A stretch of 64,000 bases of DNA, taken from the NCBI GenBank assembly GCA_964495885.1, contig CAZBWO010000006.1, positions 105,076 to 169,075 of the forward strand, written 5' to 3'. Of the stretch, positions 33,263 through 40,083 are shown piece after piece. The position numbers were made by a program, and so were the translations under genes. The stretch comes from PALG01 sp964495885 (GTDB taxonomy: Bacteria; Bacteroidota; Bacteroidia; Flavobacteriales; Flavobacteriaceae). Each line of letters opens with the position of its first letter. Position 1 is the stretch's first letter. Below the pieces are notes generated by a model. That model ran no database searches. It saw nothing but the letters and a program-made list of their open reading frames with translations, and had not been told where the DNA came from.

Positions 33263-34065
33263 TGCTAACTCAAGAAAAGATGAAACAACGTAAAATAATG
33301 GTATTGATAAATCTGGATAAGCCTCAGGGAGCCCTTATTCAGAATGCCATCAATATCGCCCAAAAGATGGACGGGAAGCTATTGTTTTTCTATGTACGGA
33401 AAGCAGCAGACGTCGTTCAGAATGCGAATCAATTTTCCGCAATTAGAAGTGTAACCGAAGCGCATGTTGAGGTTGAGAAACGGTTGAAAGGATTACTACA
33501 GCCGTATCAGGAAAAGACCCCTGTGAAAATGGAAAGTCATTTTGCCTTTGGAAACATCAAAAACGAAATCAAAGACCAGCTACACCAGTATCAACCAGAT
33601 TTGGTGGTTATGGGCAAACGTAGTTCGTCTAGTCTTCCTTTGATGGGGGACCAGCTCACAGATTTTGTTTTAAACCAGTTTCAAGGTACGGTGTTGGTGA
33701 GTGCATTAGATCAAGGTTTTGAAGCAAATGAACACCTTTCCATAGGATTGTTAAGTGGTGCATTGGAGCGACCTCAAGGACTTGCGGAAGAACTCTTAAG
33801 TACTTCAAAAGTTCCCCTTAAAACGTTCAGGATAAAAAGTAATACGGAAGAAGCAGATAAAGAAAAAGCACCTGCAGGGACTGTTCAATATGTTTTTAGT
33901 GAGGGAACCGATGCGGTTAAAAACCTTTCTAAGTATGTCCTGAAAAATAATGTACATTTATTGTGTATAAACAGAACTTCAAAAACTGACGCTACGGCCA
34001 GTAATTCAAATATGAAGGAAGTCATGCAAAACCTTCCTGTATCACTCCTTATGACAGGAGCGTAA
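33262..34065 (+). CDS. Tandem universal stress protein (USP) domain protein
   Basis: 267 aa, soluble. The first half (KIMVLINLDKPQGALIQNAI, then DLVVMGKRSSSSLPLMGDQL) has the Usp alpha/beta fold; the second half (about 150-267) is a degenerate repeat, with HLLCINRTSK at the end. The usual ATP-binding G-2x-G-9x-G(S/T) is not evident. It lies between SulP and carbonic anhydrase and may regulate or sense the transporter. A second Met at 33280 is an alternative start. Confidence 0.75.
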   Translation: MLTQEKMKQRKIMVLINLDKPQGALIQNAINIAQKMDGKLLFFYVRKAADVVQNANQFSAIRSVTEAHVEVEKRLKGLLQPYQEKTPVKMESHFAFGNIKNEIKDQLHQYQPDLVVMGKRSSSSLPLMGDQLTDFVLNQFQGTVLVSALDQGFEANEHLSIGLLSGALERPQGLAEELLSTSKVPLKTFRIKSNTEEADKEKAPAGTVQYVFSEGTDAVKNLSKYVLKNNVHLLCINRTSKTDATASNSNMKEVMQNLPVSLLMTGA

Positions 34066-34089
34066 TTTTTAAAAATTAAAAACAAAGAA

Positions 34090-34719
34090 ATGAAAGCACA
34101 TACCAAAGAAACACAAGCCACCATGACCCCAGAGAAAGCCCTTCAATTTTTGAAGGAGGGAAATGTTCGGTTTCAGAATAACCTAAAAGCAAATAGAAAT
34201 TTATTGGAGCAGGTGAATGATACGGCTGAAGGACAATTTCCTTTTGCCACCATTTTAAGTTGTATTGATTCACGGGTTTCTGCCGAATTGGTCTTTGACC
34301 AAGGGCTAGGGGATATTTTTAGCATCCGTATTGCAGGGAATTTTAGTAACCAAGATATTTTGGGAAGTATGGAGTTTGCCTGTAAACTGGCAGGCACCAA
34401 GCTTATTGTAGTATTGGGGCATACCAGTTGTGGTGCGGTAAAAGGGGCGTGTGATCATGCCCGTATGGGAAATCTCACTGCTCTAATCAATAAAATAGAA
34501 CCAGCTGTATATGCGGTGGAAGAGCCAAAAGACGCAGATCTACGTAATTCCTCCAATTTGGAATTTGTGGACGCCGTCTCCAAGAAAAACGTTGAAATGA
34601 CGTTAGACAATATTAGAAGTCAGAGTGTAATTCTCAAGGAAATGGAACAAGAGGGCGCTATAAAGATTATTGGGGCCATGTATGATATTTCAGATGGTTC
34701 TGTTACGTTCTACGACTAA
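34090..34719 (+). CDS. Beta-class carbonic anhydrase
   Basis: 209 aa. Zinc ligands Cys58, His111 and Cys114 with the Asp60-Arg62 dyad: LSCIDSRVSAEL and VVLGHTSCGAVKGA. It interconverts CO2 and bicarbonate. No signal peptide, so it is cytoplasmic. As the last gene of the exported protein-SulP-USP-CA operon it probably supplies or balances bicarbonate after uptake. A strong terminator follows. Confidence 0.95.
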   Translation: MKAHTKETQATMTPEKALQFLKEGNVRFQNNLKANRNLLEQVNDTAEGQFPFATILSCIDSRVSAELVFDQGLGDIFSIRIAGNFSNQDILGSMEFACKLAGTKLIVVLGHTSCGAVKGACDHARMGNLTALINKIEPAVYAVEEPKDADLRNSSNLEFVDAVSKKNVEMTLDNIRSQSVILKEMEQEGAIKIIGAMYDISDGSVTFYD

Positions 34720-34742
34720 ACGCCAATTCTTAACATGATAAT

Positions 34743-34771
34743 GAAACGCCTCTTTATGAGGCGTTTTTTTT
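34743..34771 (+). terminator. Terminator of the SulP operon
   Basis: AAACGCCTC (34744-34752) and GAGGCGTTT (34758-34766) flank a TTTAT loop and lead into a T-run. It reaches the stop codon of the convergent M14 gene. Confidence 0.9.
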
Positions 34772-37070
34772 ATTGTTTAAGGATTCTTTTGGTAACGGAA
34801 TTTCCTTCCGTATTGGTAAGCTTTAGAAAATAGAGTCCGTTTTGAAGGCTTGTCAATGAAATCTCCCCCTGAATTCCAGCCCCGAAAGTAGGGGAGAGGA
34901 CGTTTCTTCCTTGTACATCGAATATGTTAAGCGTCCATCCTGAAGCAAACTGCTGCGGAAGCCGTAGTTGTACCTCCCCCGTGGTGGGGTTGGGGAAGAT
35001 GGCAAATGCACTGAAACTTTCTTGGGGAGTATTTAATATTTCGGTGTTGTAATTCACCAATTCAAAATCGTCAAAATAGAAGCCGTCACCCGGAATGAAA
35101 CCGTTGGTTTGCATCCTAAAACGGAATTTCACTTCCGTAAAGCCTACATAATCTGTGAGTAATTTTTGATAGACAAACCATGCATCATTTCCAGTAAACG
35201 TATCCAGTGTTTCCCAGTTTGCCCCATTATCTGTGCTAATTTGAAAATGAACTGCATCCCCTTCCTCAATACTATATTTTGTCGCGAAGGCAACGATAGG
35301 CGTGACCGTATTGCTGAAATCAAAACTTGGGTTCAATTCAAAAAAGTTGAGGGTATCGTTCATGCCATTGCCTCCGTTGCTATCGCCATAGCACAGGTCG
35401 CCACTATATGAATCGTCTGTGACGACTCCCCAAGGAAGATTATTTCCACTAGGTGTCCAGGGGTTGCTTCCACTGTCTACGGTATCTGTAAATAGCAGTT
35501 GTCTATTGCCCACAAACATTCGAAGGGTTTGGGATTTATTTAGTACCCCATCCTGATAGGTTTCAATAGTCACCTCGAAGGAAGTATCCAGGAAATTCAC
35601 TGGCAGTTGAATGATAAATGGCGTAGCAAATGTGACTTCCCTGCTACGGGCGGGCATATTTCCGTAGGTTATTTCATCAACAGTGATATTCACTTCCGGA
35701 TTATTGGTCGTTAATTTTACCGTCACATTGGGTGCTTCCTCCAGCCCCGTGTTTTTTACTTCCACTGCCAAGGGAGTTACTTCACCCGGTGATACAGGTC
35801 CTAAAATTTGATGGCTTTGAACGTCTACAAACCCTCCGGCAATCCAGGATTGAAAGAACAATGGATATACATTTTCACCTACCAAATCAAATATGGTACT
35901 GGGAGGCGGCCAGAAACCTTGTCCGTCTATCTCCGGCGTCCAGCCGTAGATCTCTTCAGAGTGCATGTAATCGCGTGTGGTGCCACAGGAGGTATAGCCC
36001 AACATCTGAAAGGTCACCCCATAAGGGTAGTCATTTTCACTAAGGAAATCGGAAGCCCATTCTGAATAAATATCAAACGCAGGCGGACTCGTATCATAGC
36101 CATAGGGCATGAGGTAGCTACCCGCAGTGGAATGAATGGAAAAAGCAGTATTTGGGTTGATCACTGCCATTAAATCCCGAACTGCCGAAGTTTCCGGTTC
36201 TGAGAAGGCCATGTCCCCACGATAGACCCCAGAGCAGGGATCTGGGCTGGAGCAGGAATTATCGTTTGCATAGCCAAATGCATAGTTTCGGTTTAAATCT
36301 ACCCCTAGGCAGGAACTTCCGGTGATCACCTTTCGGTTTTTACGCCAGAGTCCGCCCCCATCGGGATCGGTACTTCGGTTGTATTCATAGCCATCTGGGT
36401 TGACGATGGGTACAAAGTATAATTCCCGGTTGTCCACGAGATAGGTCACCTGTTCATTGGTGCCGTAATTTTCCAGCAACCAGAACATAAAGTTGATATT
36501 GGTTGCCATGGAAAGCGGTTCACGGGCGTGGTGCACCCCATCAAAGTAGGCTACCGGTTCGTTTTCATCTACATCGGGATTGTCTGAAATCTTTACCATC
36601 CAAATGTTTCTTCCTTCATTGGAGGTGCCAATACTTGTTTTTTGGGTGATGAGCGTAGGGTAGTTGGTTCGCATCTCGTCCAGTTTGGCTTCCATTTCGG
36701 CATAGGTATAGAATCCGCCCATAGAGCCCAGGTCGAAGCCATCTGCCACGTTTGCGGAGCGTTGCATCTGTGCTAGGTTGGAGAGGTCCTGCTGCAATAG
36801 GTTTTGGTAGTATTCCCTATAGTTGGGAATTAGCATGGTAAACGGCAGTTGTTGGCTTTCCAGTAACTGTAACTCTTCCTGGCTGACGAAAAACGCCCAT
36901 TGGCCATTGGGAGTGATTTCATAATGGTCTATGGCCATACCCATTTCCACGAGGGTATTGATAAGTTGCGGTTGTTGCGGATTGACGGCAATTTTGGAAT
37001 AGGTTGTTTGGCCTACAGCAGAAAGGGATGCGAACAAAACGCACAAGGCGAGGAGTATTTTCTTTTTCAT
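34770..37070 (-). CDS. Secreted M14 zinc carboxypeptidase with T9SS sorting domain
   Basis: 766 aa. Signal peptide (1-20). M14 catalytic domain about 120-420: zinc ligands His181 and Glu184 (DGVHHAREPL), a third His in FSIHSTAGSYLMPYGY, and catalytic Glu in TPEIDGQGFWP. Then CARDB-like (about 430-530) and a MAM/jelly-roll-like domain (about 540-675). The last about 80 residues (FAIFPNPTTGEVQLRLPQQF, then LQNGLYFLKL and KRILKQ) are a type IX secretion C-terminal domain, so the enzyme is exported to the cell surface or medium. A single-gene unit. Confidence 0.95.
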   Translation of the reverse strand: MKKKILLALCVLFASLSAVGQTTYSKIAVNPQQPQLINTLVEMGMAIDHYEITPNGQWAFFVSQEELQLLESQQLPFTMLIPNYREYYQNLLQQDLSNLAQMQRSANVADGFDLGSMGGFYTYAEMEAKLDEMRTNYPTLITQKTSIGTSNEGRNIWMVKISDNPDVDENEPVAYFDGVHHAREPLSMATNINFMFWLLENYGTNEQVTYLVDNRELYFVPIVNPDGYEYNRSTDPDGGGLWRKNRKVITGSSCLGVDLNRNYAFGYANDNSCSSPDPCSGVYRGDMAFSEPETSAVRDLMAVINPNTAFSIHSTAGSYLMPYGYDTSPPAFDIYSEWASDFLSENDYPYGVTFQMLGYTSCGTTRDYMHSEEIYGWTPEIDGQGFWPPPSTIFDLVGENVYPLFFQSWIAGGFVDVQSHQILGPVSPGEVTPLAVEVKNTGLEEAPNVTVKLTTNNPEVNITVDEITYGNMPARSREVTFATPFIIQLPVNFLDTSFEVTIETYQDGVLNKSQTLRMFVGNRQLLFTDTVDSGSNPWTPSGNNLPWGVVTDDSYSGDLCYGDSNGGNGMNDTLNFFELNPSFDFSNTVTPIVAFATKYSIEEGDAVHFQISTDNGANWETLDTFTGNDAWFVYQKLLTDYVGFTEVKFRFRMQTNGFIPGDGFYFDDFELVNYNTEILNTPQESFSAFAIFPNPTTGEVQLRLPQQFASGWTLNIFDVQGRNVLSPTFGAGIQGEISLTSLQNGLYFLKLTNTEGNSVTKRILKQ

Positions 37071-37181
37071 GTTTTAAAAATAGGGAAAAGAAAGAAACTT
37101 TTAGGGGGTTTAACAGAAGAAGGGGGCAAAAAGATGTATCTTTCCTTTTCGTAGTATGTTTCACTTCAACACCTTATCATT

Positions 37182-37709
37182 ATGAAATTTAAGTATTTAT
37201 TGTTGTGCTGTTTTTTTGTTGGAAGTATTAGCTCCTTAATGGCACAGTTGTCTACCGCATCCTTACAAACCGATTGGGAACGTGCCAAGGCCTACACCTT
37301 GGAATATTTGGAAGCGATGCCCGAAGACAAATATGCATATAAGCCTACACCCGAAATACGTTCCTTTGCCCAACAGATGTTGCATCTAGCCGATGCCAAT
37401 TACGGACTTGTTGCTACGGCATTGGAACAGGAAAGTCCCTATGGGTTTGGGGATGTTGAAAAGACCGAAGATCCCACTAAGGAGAATGTGATAAAAGTGG
37501 TGATGGCATCCTATGATTATGTATTGGCGGGTATTCAAACATTGGAGACCATTGAGGGGGGTGAAATGATTCAGTTGTTCCAGCGTTTTGATGTTACCCG
37601 TGAGGATGTATTTAGAAAGGCCTTTGAGCATCAAACCCACCACCGTGGGCAAAGCACTATTTATTTGCGTATGGCAGGTGTAACTCCACCCAATGAGAAG
37701 CTGTTTTAA
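37182..37709 (+). CDS. Exported DinB/DfsB-fold protein
   Basis: 175 aa. Signal peptide (1-21, LLLCCFFVGSISSLMAQ) followed by a DinB four-helix bundle: TDWERAKAYTLEYLEAMPED, QQMLHLADANYGLV with a metal-type His, and EHQTHHRGQSTIYLRMAGVTPP with the second His cluster. Metal-binding His triad is intact. DinB-fold proteins include thiol-dependent metalloenzymes; an exported one has no known role. Confidence 0.9.
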   Translation: MKFKYLLLCCFFVGSISSLMAQLSTASLQTDWERAKAYTLEYLEAMPEDKYAYKPTPEIRSFAQQMLHLADANYGLVATALEQESPYGFGDVEKTEDPTKENVIKVVMASYDYVLAGIQTLETIEGGEMIQLFQRFDVTREDVFRKAFEHQTHHRGQSTIYLRMAGVTPPNEKLF

Positions 37710-37769
37710 TGAATTTGTTGCTTTTGGAATAAATTAAAGCAAAAGCTTTACGGAAATAAAAAAGGGTTT

Positions 37770-37777
37770 TATATTTG
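37770..37777 (+). promoter_or_regulatory. Promoter -7 element of tRNA-Ser
   Basis: TATATTTG, exact TAnnTTTG, ends 10 nt before the tRNA. A weak -33 (TTTA at 37747) is 20 bp upstream. Confidence 0.7.
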
Positions 37778-37787
37778 CACCCGCATT

Positions 37788-37872
37788 GGAGGAATGGCAG
37801 AGTGGTCGAATGCGGCAGTCTTGAAAACTGTTGAGGGTCACACCTCCGGGGGTTCGAATCCCTCTTCCTCCG
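37788..37872 (+). tRNA. tRNA-Ser (TGA)
   Basis: 85 nt with a long variable arm. Acceptor GGAGGAA pairs with TTCCTCC, discriminator G; the anticodon loop CTTGAAA carries TGA; variable arm TGAGGGTCACACCTC; T-loop TTCGAAT. CCA not encoded. Confidence 0.95.
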
Positions 37873-37877
37873 CAAAG

Positions 37878-37907
37878 AAAAGCTTCACTTGGGTGAAGCT
37901 TTTTTTA
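37878..37907 (+). terminator. Terminator after tRNA-Ser
   Basis: AAGCTTCAC and GTGAAGCTT (37880-37900 region) form the stem with a T-run to 37907. Confidence 0.88.
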
Positions 37908-37966
37908 TTCCCGGAAAAATGGAAAGCTTGCTTTGCTATTTTGGAGGGATTAAAAAAACACCATCG

Positions 37967-38060
37967 CCTTGGTGATGGAAGCTTTTCTTTGTAGGATACT
38001 CTTCTTGGGATCATGCAATAATCCTTGCCTATTCTTATCACAGGCAAAGCCTGTAATCCT
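37967..38060 (+). repeat. 94-bp direct repeat, copy 1
   Basis: Matches 38172-38265 at 90 of 94 bases. It starts CCTTGGTGATGG and ends with the hairpin motif described at 38037-38060. The two copies start 205 bp apart. Confidence 0.9.
38037..38060 (+). repeat. Palindromic REP-like motif, copy 1
   Basis: 24 nt with stem ACAGGC-AAA-GCCTGT, preceded by ATC and followed by AATCCT. Confidence 0.75.
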
Positions 38061-38150
38061 TCATTAAAGTTTGCTTTCTTAAGCTTTGGGAATTACAGGA
38101 CAGCATGTGCAGCATGATGGTTTTTGTGTTTGCAGGATTCCCTGCTGGGG

Positions 38151-38174
38151 ATCACAAGCGAAGCTTGTAATCCT
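38151..38174 (+). repeat. Palindromic REP-like motif, copy 2
   Basis: 24 nt with stem ACAAGC-GAA-GCTTGT and the same flanks (ATC, AATCCT). The G-C pair of copy 1 is replaced by A-T on both arms, a compensatory change. It lies between the two 94-bp repeats. Confidence 0.75.
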
Positions 38175-38265
38175 TGGTGATGGAAGCTTTTCTTTGTAGG
38201 ATACTCTTCTTGGGATCATGCAATAATCCTTACCTATTCATATCACAGGCATAGCTTGTAATCCT
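38172..38265 (+). repeat. 94-bp direct repeat, copy 2
   Basis: Second copy of the unit at 37967-38060, with four substitutions, two of them in the terminal hairpin motif. Confidence 0.9.
38242..38265 (+). repeat. Palindromic REP-like motif, copy 3
   Basis: 24 nt, ACAGGC-ATA-GCTTGT; one pair is G-T, intermediate between copies 1 and 2. Same flanks. Confidence 0.7.
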
Positions 38266-38528
38266 CGTGTGGTAAAACGTGAAACGTGAAACGTAAGTAG
38301 TTAAATGTTGCATGTTGCAGGTTGCAGGTTTTTGGTATTTCAAATACCTAATACAATGGGCACGCTTTACAAAAGCGCGCCAGTGGTAGATAATTTGGCA
38401 GGAATTTTGTGTTCTATATTGTGGATTTCGGAAGGTGTATGTATAGACTTTTCCGTAGTTCATTCCCTCTTGGTATAAAGGTCCTTTTATGCTAAATTGA
38501 TTCATTCCAGTGTAATCCCTCTATTAAT

Positions 38529-38583
38529 CACGGTTTAAGCATGGTAAGAGCATGGTAAAGTCATGGCATAACCATGGCATAAC
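38529..38583. repeat. Five-unit 11-bp tandem array
   Basis: Units of exactly 11 bp at 38529, 38540, 38551, 38562 and 38573: CACGGTTTAAG, CATGGTAAGAG, CATGGTAAAGT, CATGGCATAAC, CATGGCATAAC. A decayed sixth unit (CTAGGCTGGGT) follows. The unit length equals that of the array at 3179-3244, though the sequence differs. Confidence 0.85.
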
Positions 38584-38977
38584 CTAGGCTGGGTAGAACC
38601 TCTAAGTGCAAGTACTGTAACCTATGAATGTGGTATAAGTGGGAGTTGTGCCCAAGTTGTATGCCTATTGAGTGGGTTGCAGGTTGGAATAGTTGCCAGC
38701 GCGGCAGGCTGGCTCCTTCACTAAAAAGGTATACCATACCTTTTCTTAACGCTCGGTCCGGTTGCACGTTGAAAGTTGCAGGTTAATAGTTAGTAGTGAG
38801 TAGTGAAAACAGATATTCTAGACACCGACGAGGATGATTGTGCTAGAACCCCCACCATCCTAACAAACCTTTAACGTACCCCTATCATTATTTCACAGTC
38901 CTTTAAAACAGTTTCCATGGGATGTGCCTTATCTTTATTAGTGAAAAAGAAAACTATTCATTAAAAAATTGACGACT

Positions 38978-39454
38978 ATGGAAACGACAAGAGAAAAAGC
39001 AAAACAACAATACCACGATGATGTGGTGAACAGCCTACAAGGGTTGTTGGAAAAAAACTACGATGCCGAAGCTGGCTATAAAAAAGCCATGGAGCTTTCT
39101 GAAAGCCAAGGTTTAAAGAACTTCTTAAAAAGACGTGCCGCACAGCGAAGTGAATTTGCTACGGAACTGGACCGTGAGATTAGAAAACTAAACGAAACCC
39201 CTAAGGAAAGCGGAAGTACCACGGGGATGATTCATAGAACCTGGATGAACCTTAAGGAAACCATGGTTGGTAATTCAGACGAAGCCGTATTGGAAGAATG
39301 CATTAGAGGAGAAAAAGCGAGTGTGCAGGAATATGAAAAAACACTGCAAAATCGTGGATTTACCCCAGAATTGCAGCAAGTAATCTCTAACCAGAAGCAA
39401 TCTATTGAAACCGCATTGAACCAAGTAGAACGTCTGGAAGACTTGGAAGCCTAA
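38978..39454 (+). CDS. PA2169-type four-helix-bundle protein (DUF2383)
   Basis: 158 aa from ATG at 38978; a TTG nine bases upstream is in frame but less likely. Helical throughout: VVNSLQGLLEKNYDAEAGYK, then QGLKNFLKRRAAQRSEFATE and EECIRGEKASVQEYEKTL. This is the ferritin-like DUF2383/PA2169 family; the Glu/His metal ligands of true ferritins are not all obvious. Members are often stress-induced. It is a single-gene unit with its own terminator. Confidence 0.88.
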   Translation: METTREKAKQQYHDDVVNSLQGLLEKNYDAEAGYKKAMELSESQGLKNFLKRRAAQRSEFATELDREIRKLNETPKESGSTTGMIHRTWMNLKETMVGNSDEAVLEECIRGEKASVQEYEKTLQNRGFTPELQQVISNQKQSIETALNQVERLEDLEA

Positions 39455-39476
39455 TTATATACAAAGCCCCCAATTG

Positions 39477-39509
39477 AAAAAGCCGAAGGAAAACCTTCGG
39501 CTTTTTTTT
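39477..39509 (+). terminator. Terminator after the DUF2383 gene
   Basis: AAGCCGAAGG and CCTTCGGCTT form a perfect 10-bp stem followed by an eight-T tract. Confidence 0.92.
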
Positions 39510-39604
39510 GTATTCAATGCGTTAGGGTGAAACTATCTTTGATTTTTATGAAAGCATCTGTTCAATAACTATTAAAATTCCGTATCTTAATACAAATTTT
39601 TTAT

Positions 39605-40072
39605 CTGGCAACATATCAACTAAACATTAATGGCAAGAGCCATTCCGTAGAGGTAGATCCTACGACGCCCATTCTATGGGTTTTACGGGATCATTTAAAC
39701 CTTGTGGGTACTAAATTTGGCTGCGGCGTCGCCCAATGTGGGGCCTGTACCATCCATATAGATGGATCGGCAACCCGTTCCTGTATGATTCCGGTTTCTT
39801 CAATTGGAAGCAGCAAGGTGACGACCATTGAAGGTCTTTCAGAAAAAGGCGATCATCCCGTTCAGCAAGCGTGGCTGGAGCATGATGTGCCCCAATGTGG
39901 GTACTGCCAAGCAGGTCAGATTATGACAGCTTCGGCCTTATTGAATTCGAACCCTAATCCTTCCGATGAGGATATTGAGGCAACCATGAGTGGCAATATT
40001 TGTCGCTGTGGAACCTATACCCGTATCAAAGCAGCCATTAAAACCGCTGCCAATAACTCACTTGAAAGCTAA
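39605..40072 (+). CDS. (2Fe-2S) subunit of a molybdenum hydroxylase
   Basis: 155 aa if started at CTG 39605 (translated ATYQLNINGKSHSVEVD after the first residue). There is no ATG, GTG or TTG between the upstream stop (39566) and residue 34, and starting at GTG 39704 would cut off the first third of the ferredoxin domain. The plant-type [2Fe-2S] site is GTKFGCGVAQCGACTIHIDG with a fourth Cys in SCMIP; the second cluster is PQCGYCQAGQIM and GNICRCGTYTRI. It passes electrons from the Mo site. It pairs with the next gene, as in isoquinoline oxidoreductase IorA-type enzymes. A -7-like TATCTTAA is at 39583-39590. Confidence 0.9.
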   Translation: MATYQLNINGKSHSVEVDPTTPILWVLRDHLNLVGTKFGCGVAQCGACTIHIDGSATRSCMIPVSSIGSSKVTTIEGLSEKGDHPVQQAWLEHDVPQCGYCQAGQIMTASALLNSNPNPSDEDIEATMSGNICRCGTYTRIKAAIKTAANNSLES

Positions 40073-40083
40073 AAATAGGTATT

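Larger units (their letters stand above)
37908..38977. other. Gene-free, repeat-rich island
   Basis: More than 1 kb without a believable gene. Besides the repeats listed separately it holds a perfect 15-bp palindrome (GGTATTT-C-AAATACC, 38334-38348), CGCTTT-ACA-AAAGCG near 38366, GCCAGC/GCTGGC (38695-38713), AAAAGGTAT-ACC-ATACCTTTT (38724-38744), and short GTTGCAGG and AAACGTG tandem runs around 38278-38330. All open frames here are short and do not resemble proteins. It looks like a landing zone for small palindromic and tandem repeats. Confidence 0.8.

Noticed and set aside
37657..38047. Short frames on both strands such as MAEWSNAAVLKTVEGHTSGG
   Set aside because: They read through tRNA-Ser and the adjoining terminator and repeats; no protein is expected.
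37908..38977. CRISPR array
   Set aside because: The repeats are two 94-bp copies and 11-bp tandems without spacers of uniform length, and there are no cas genes.
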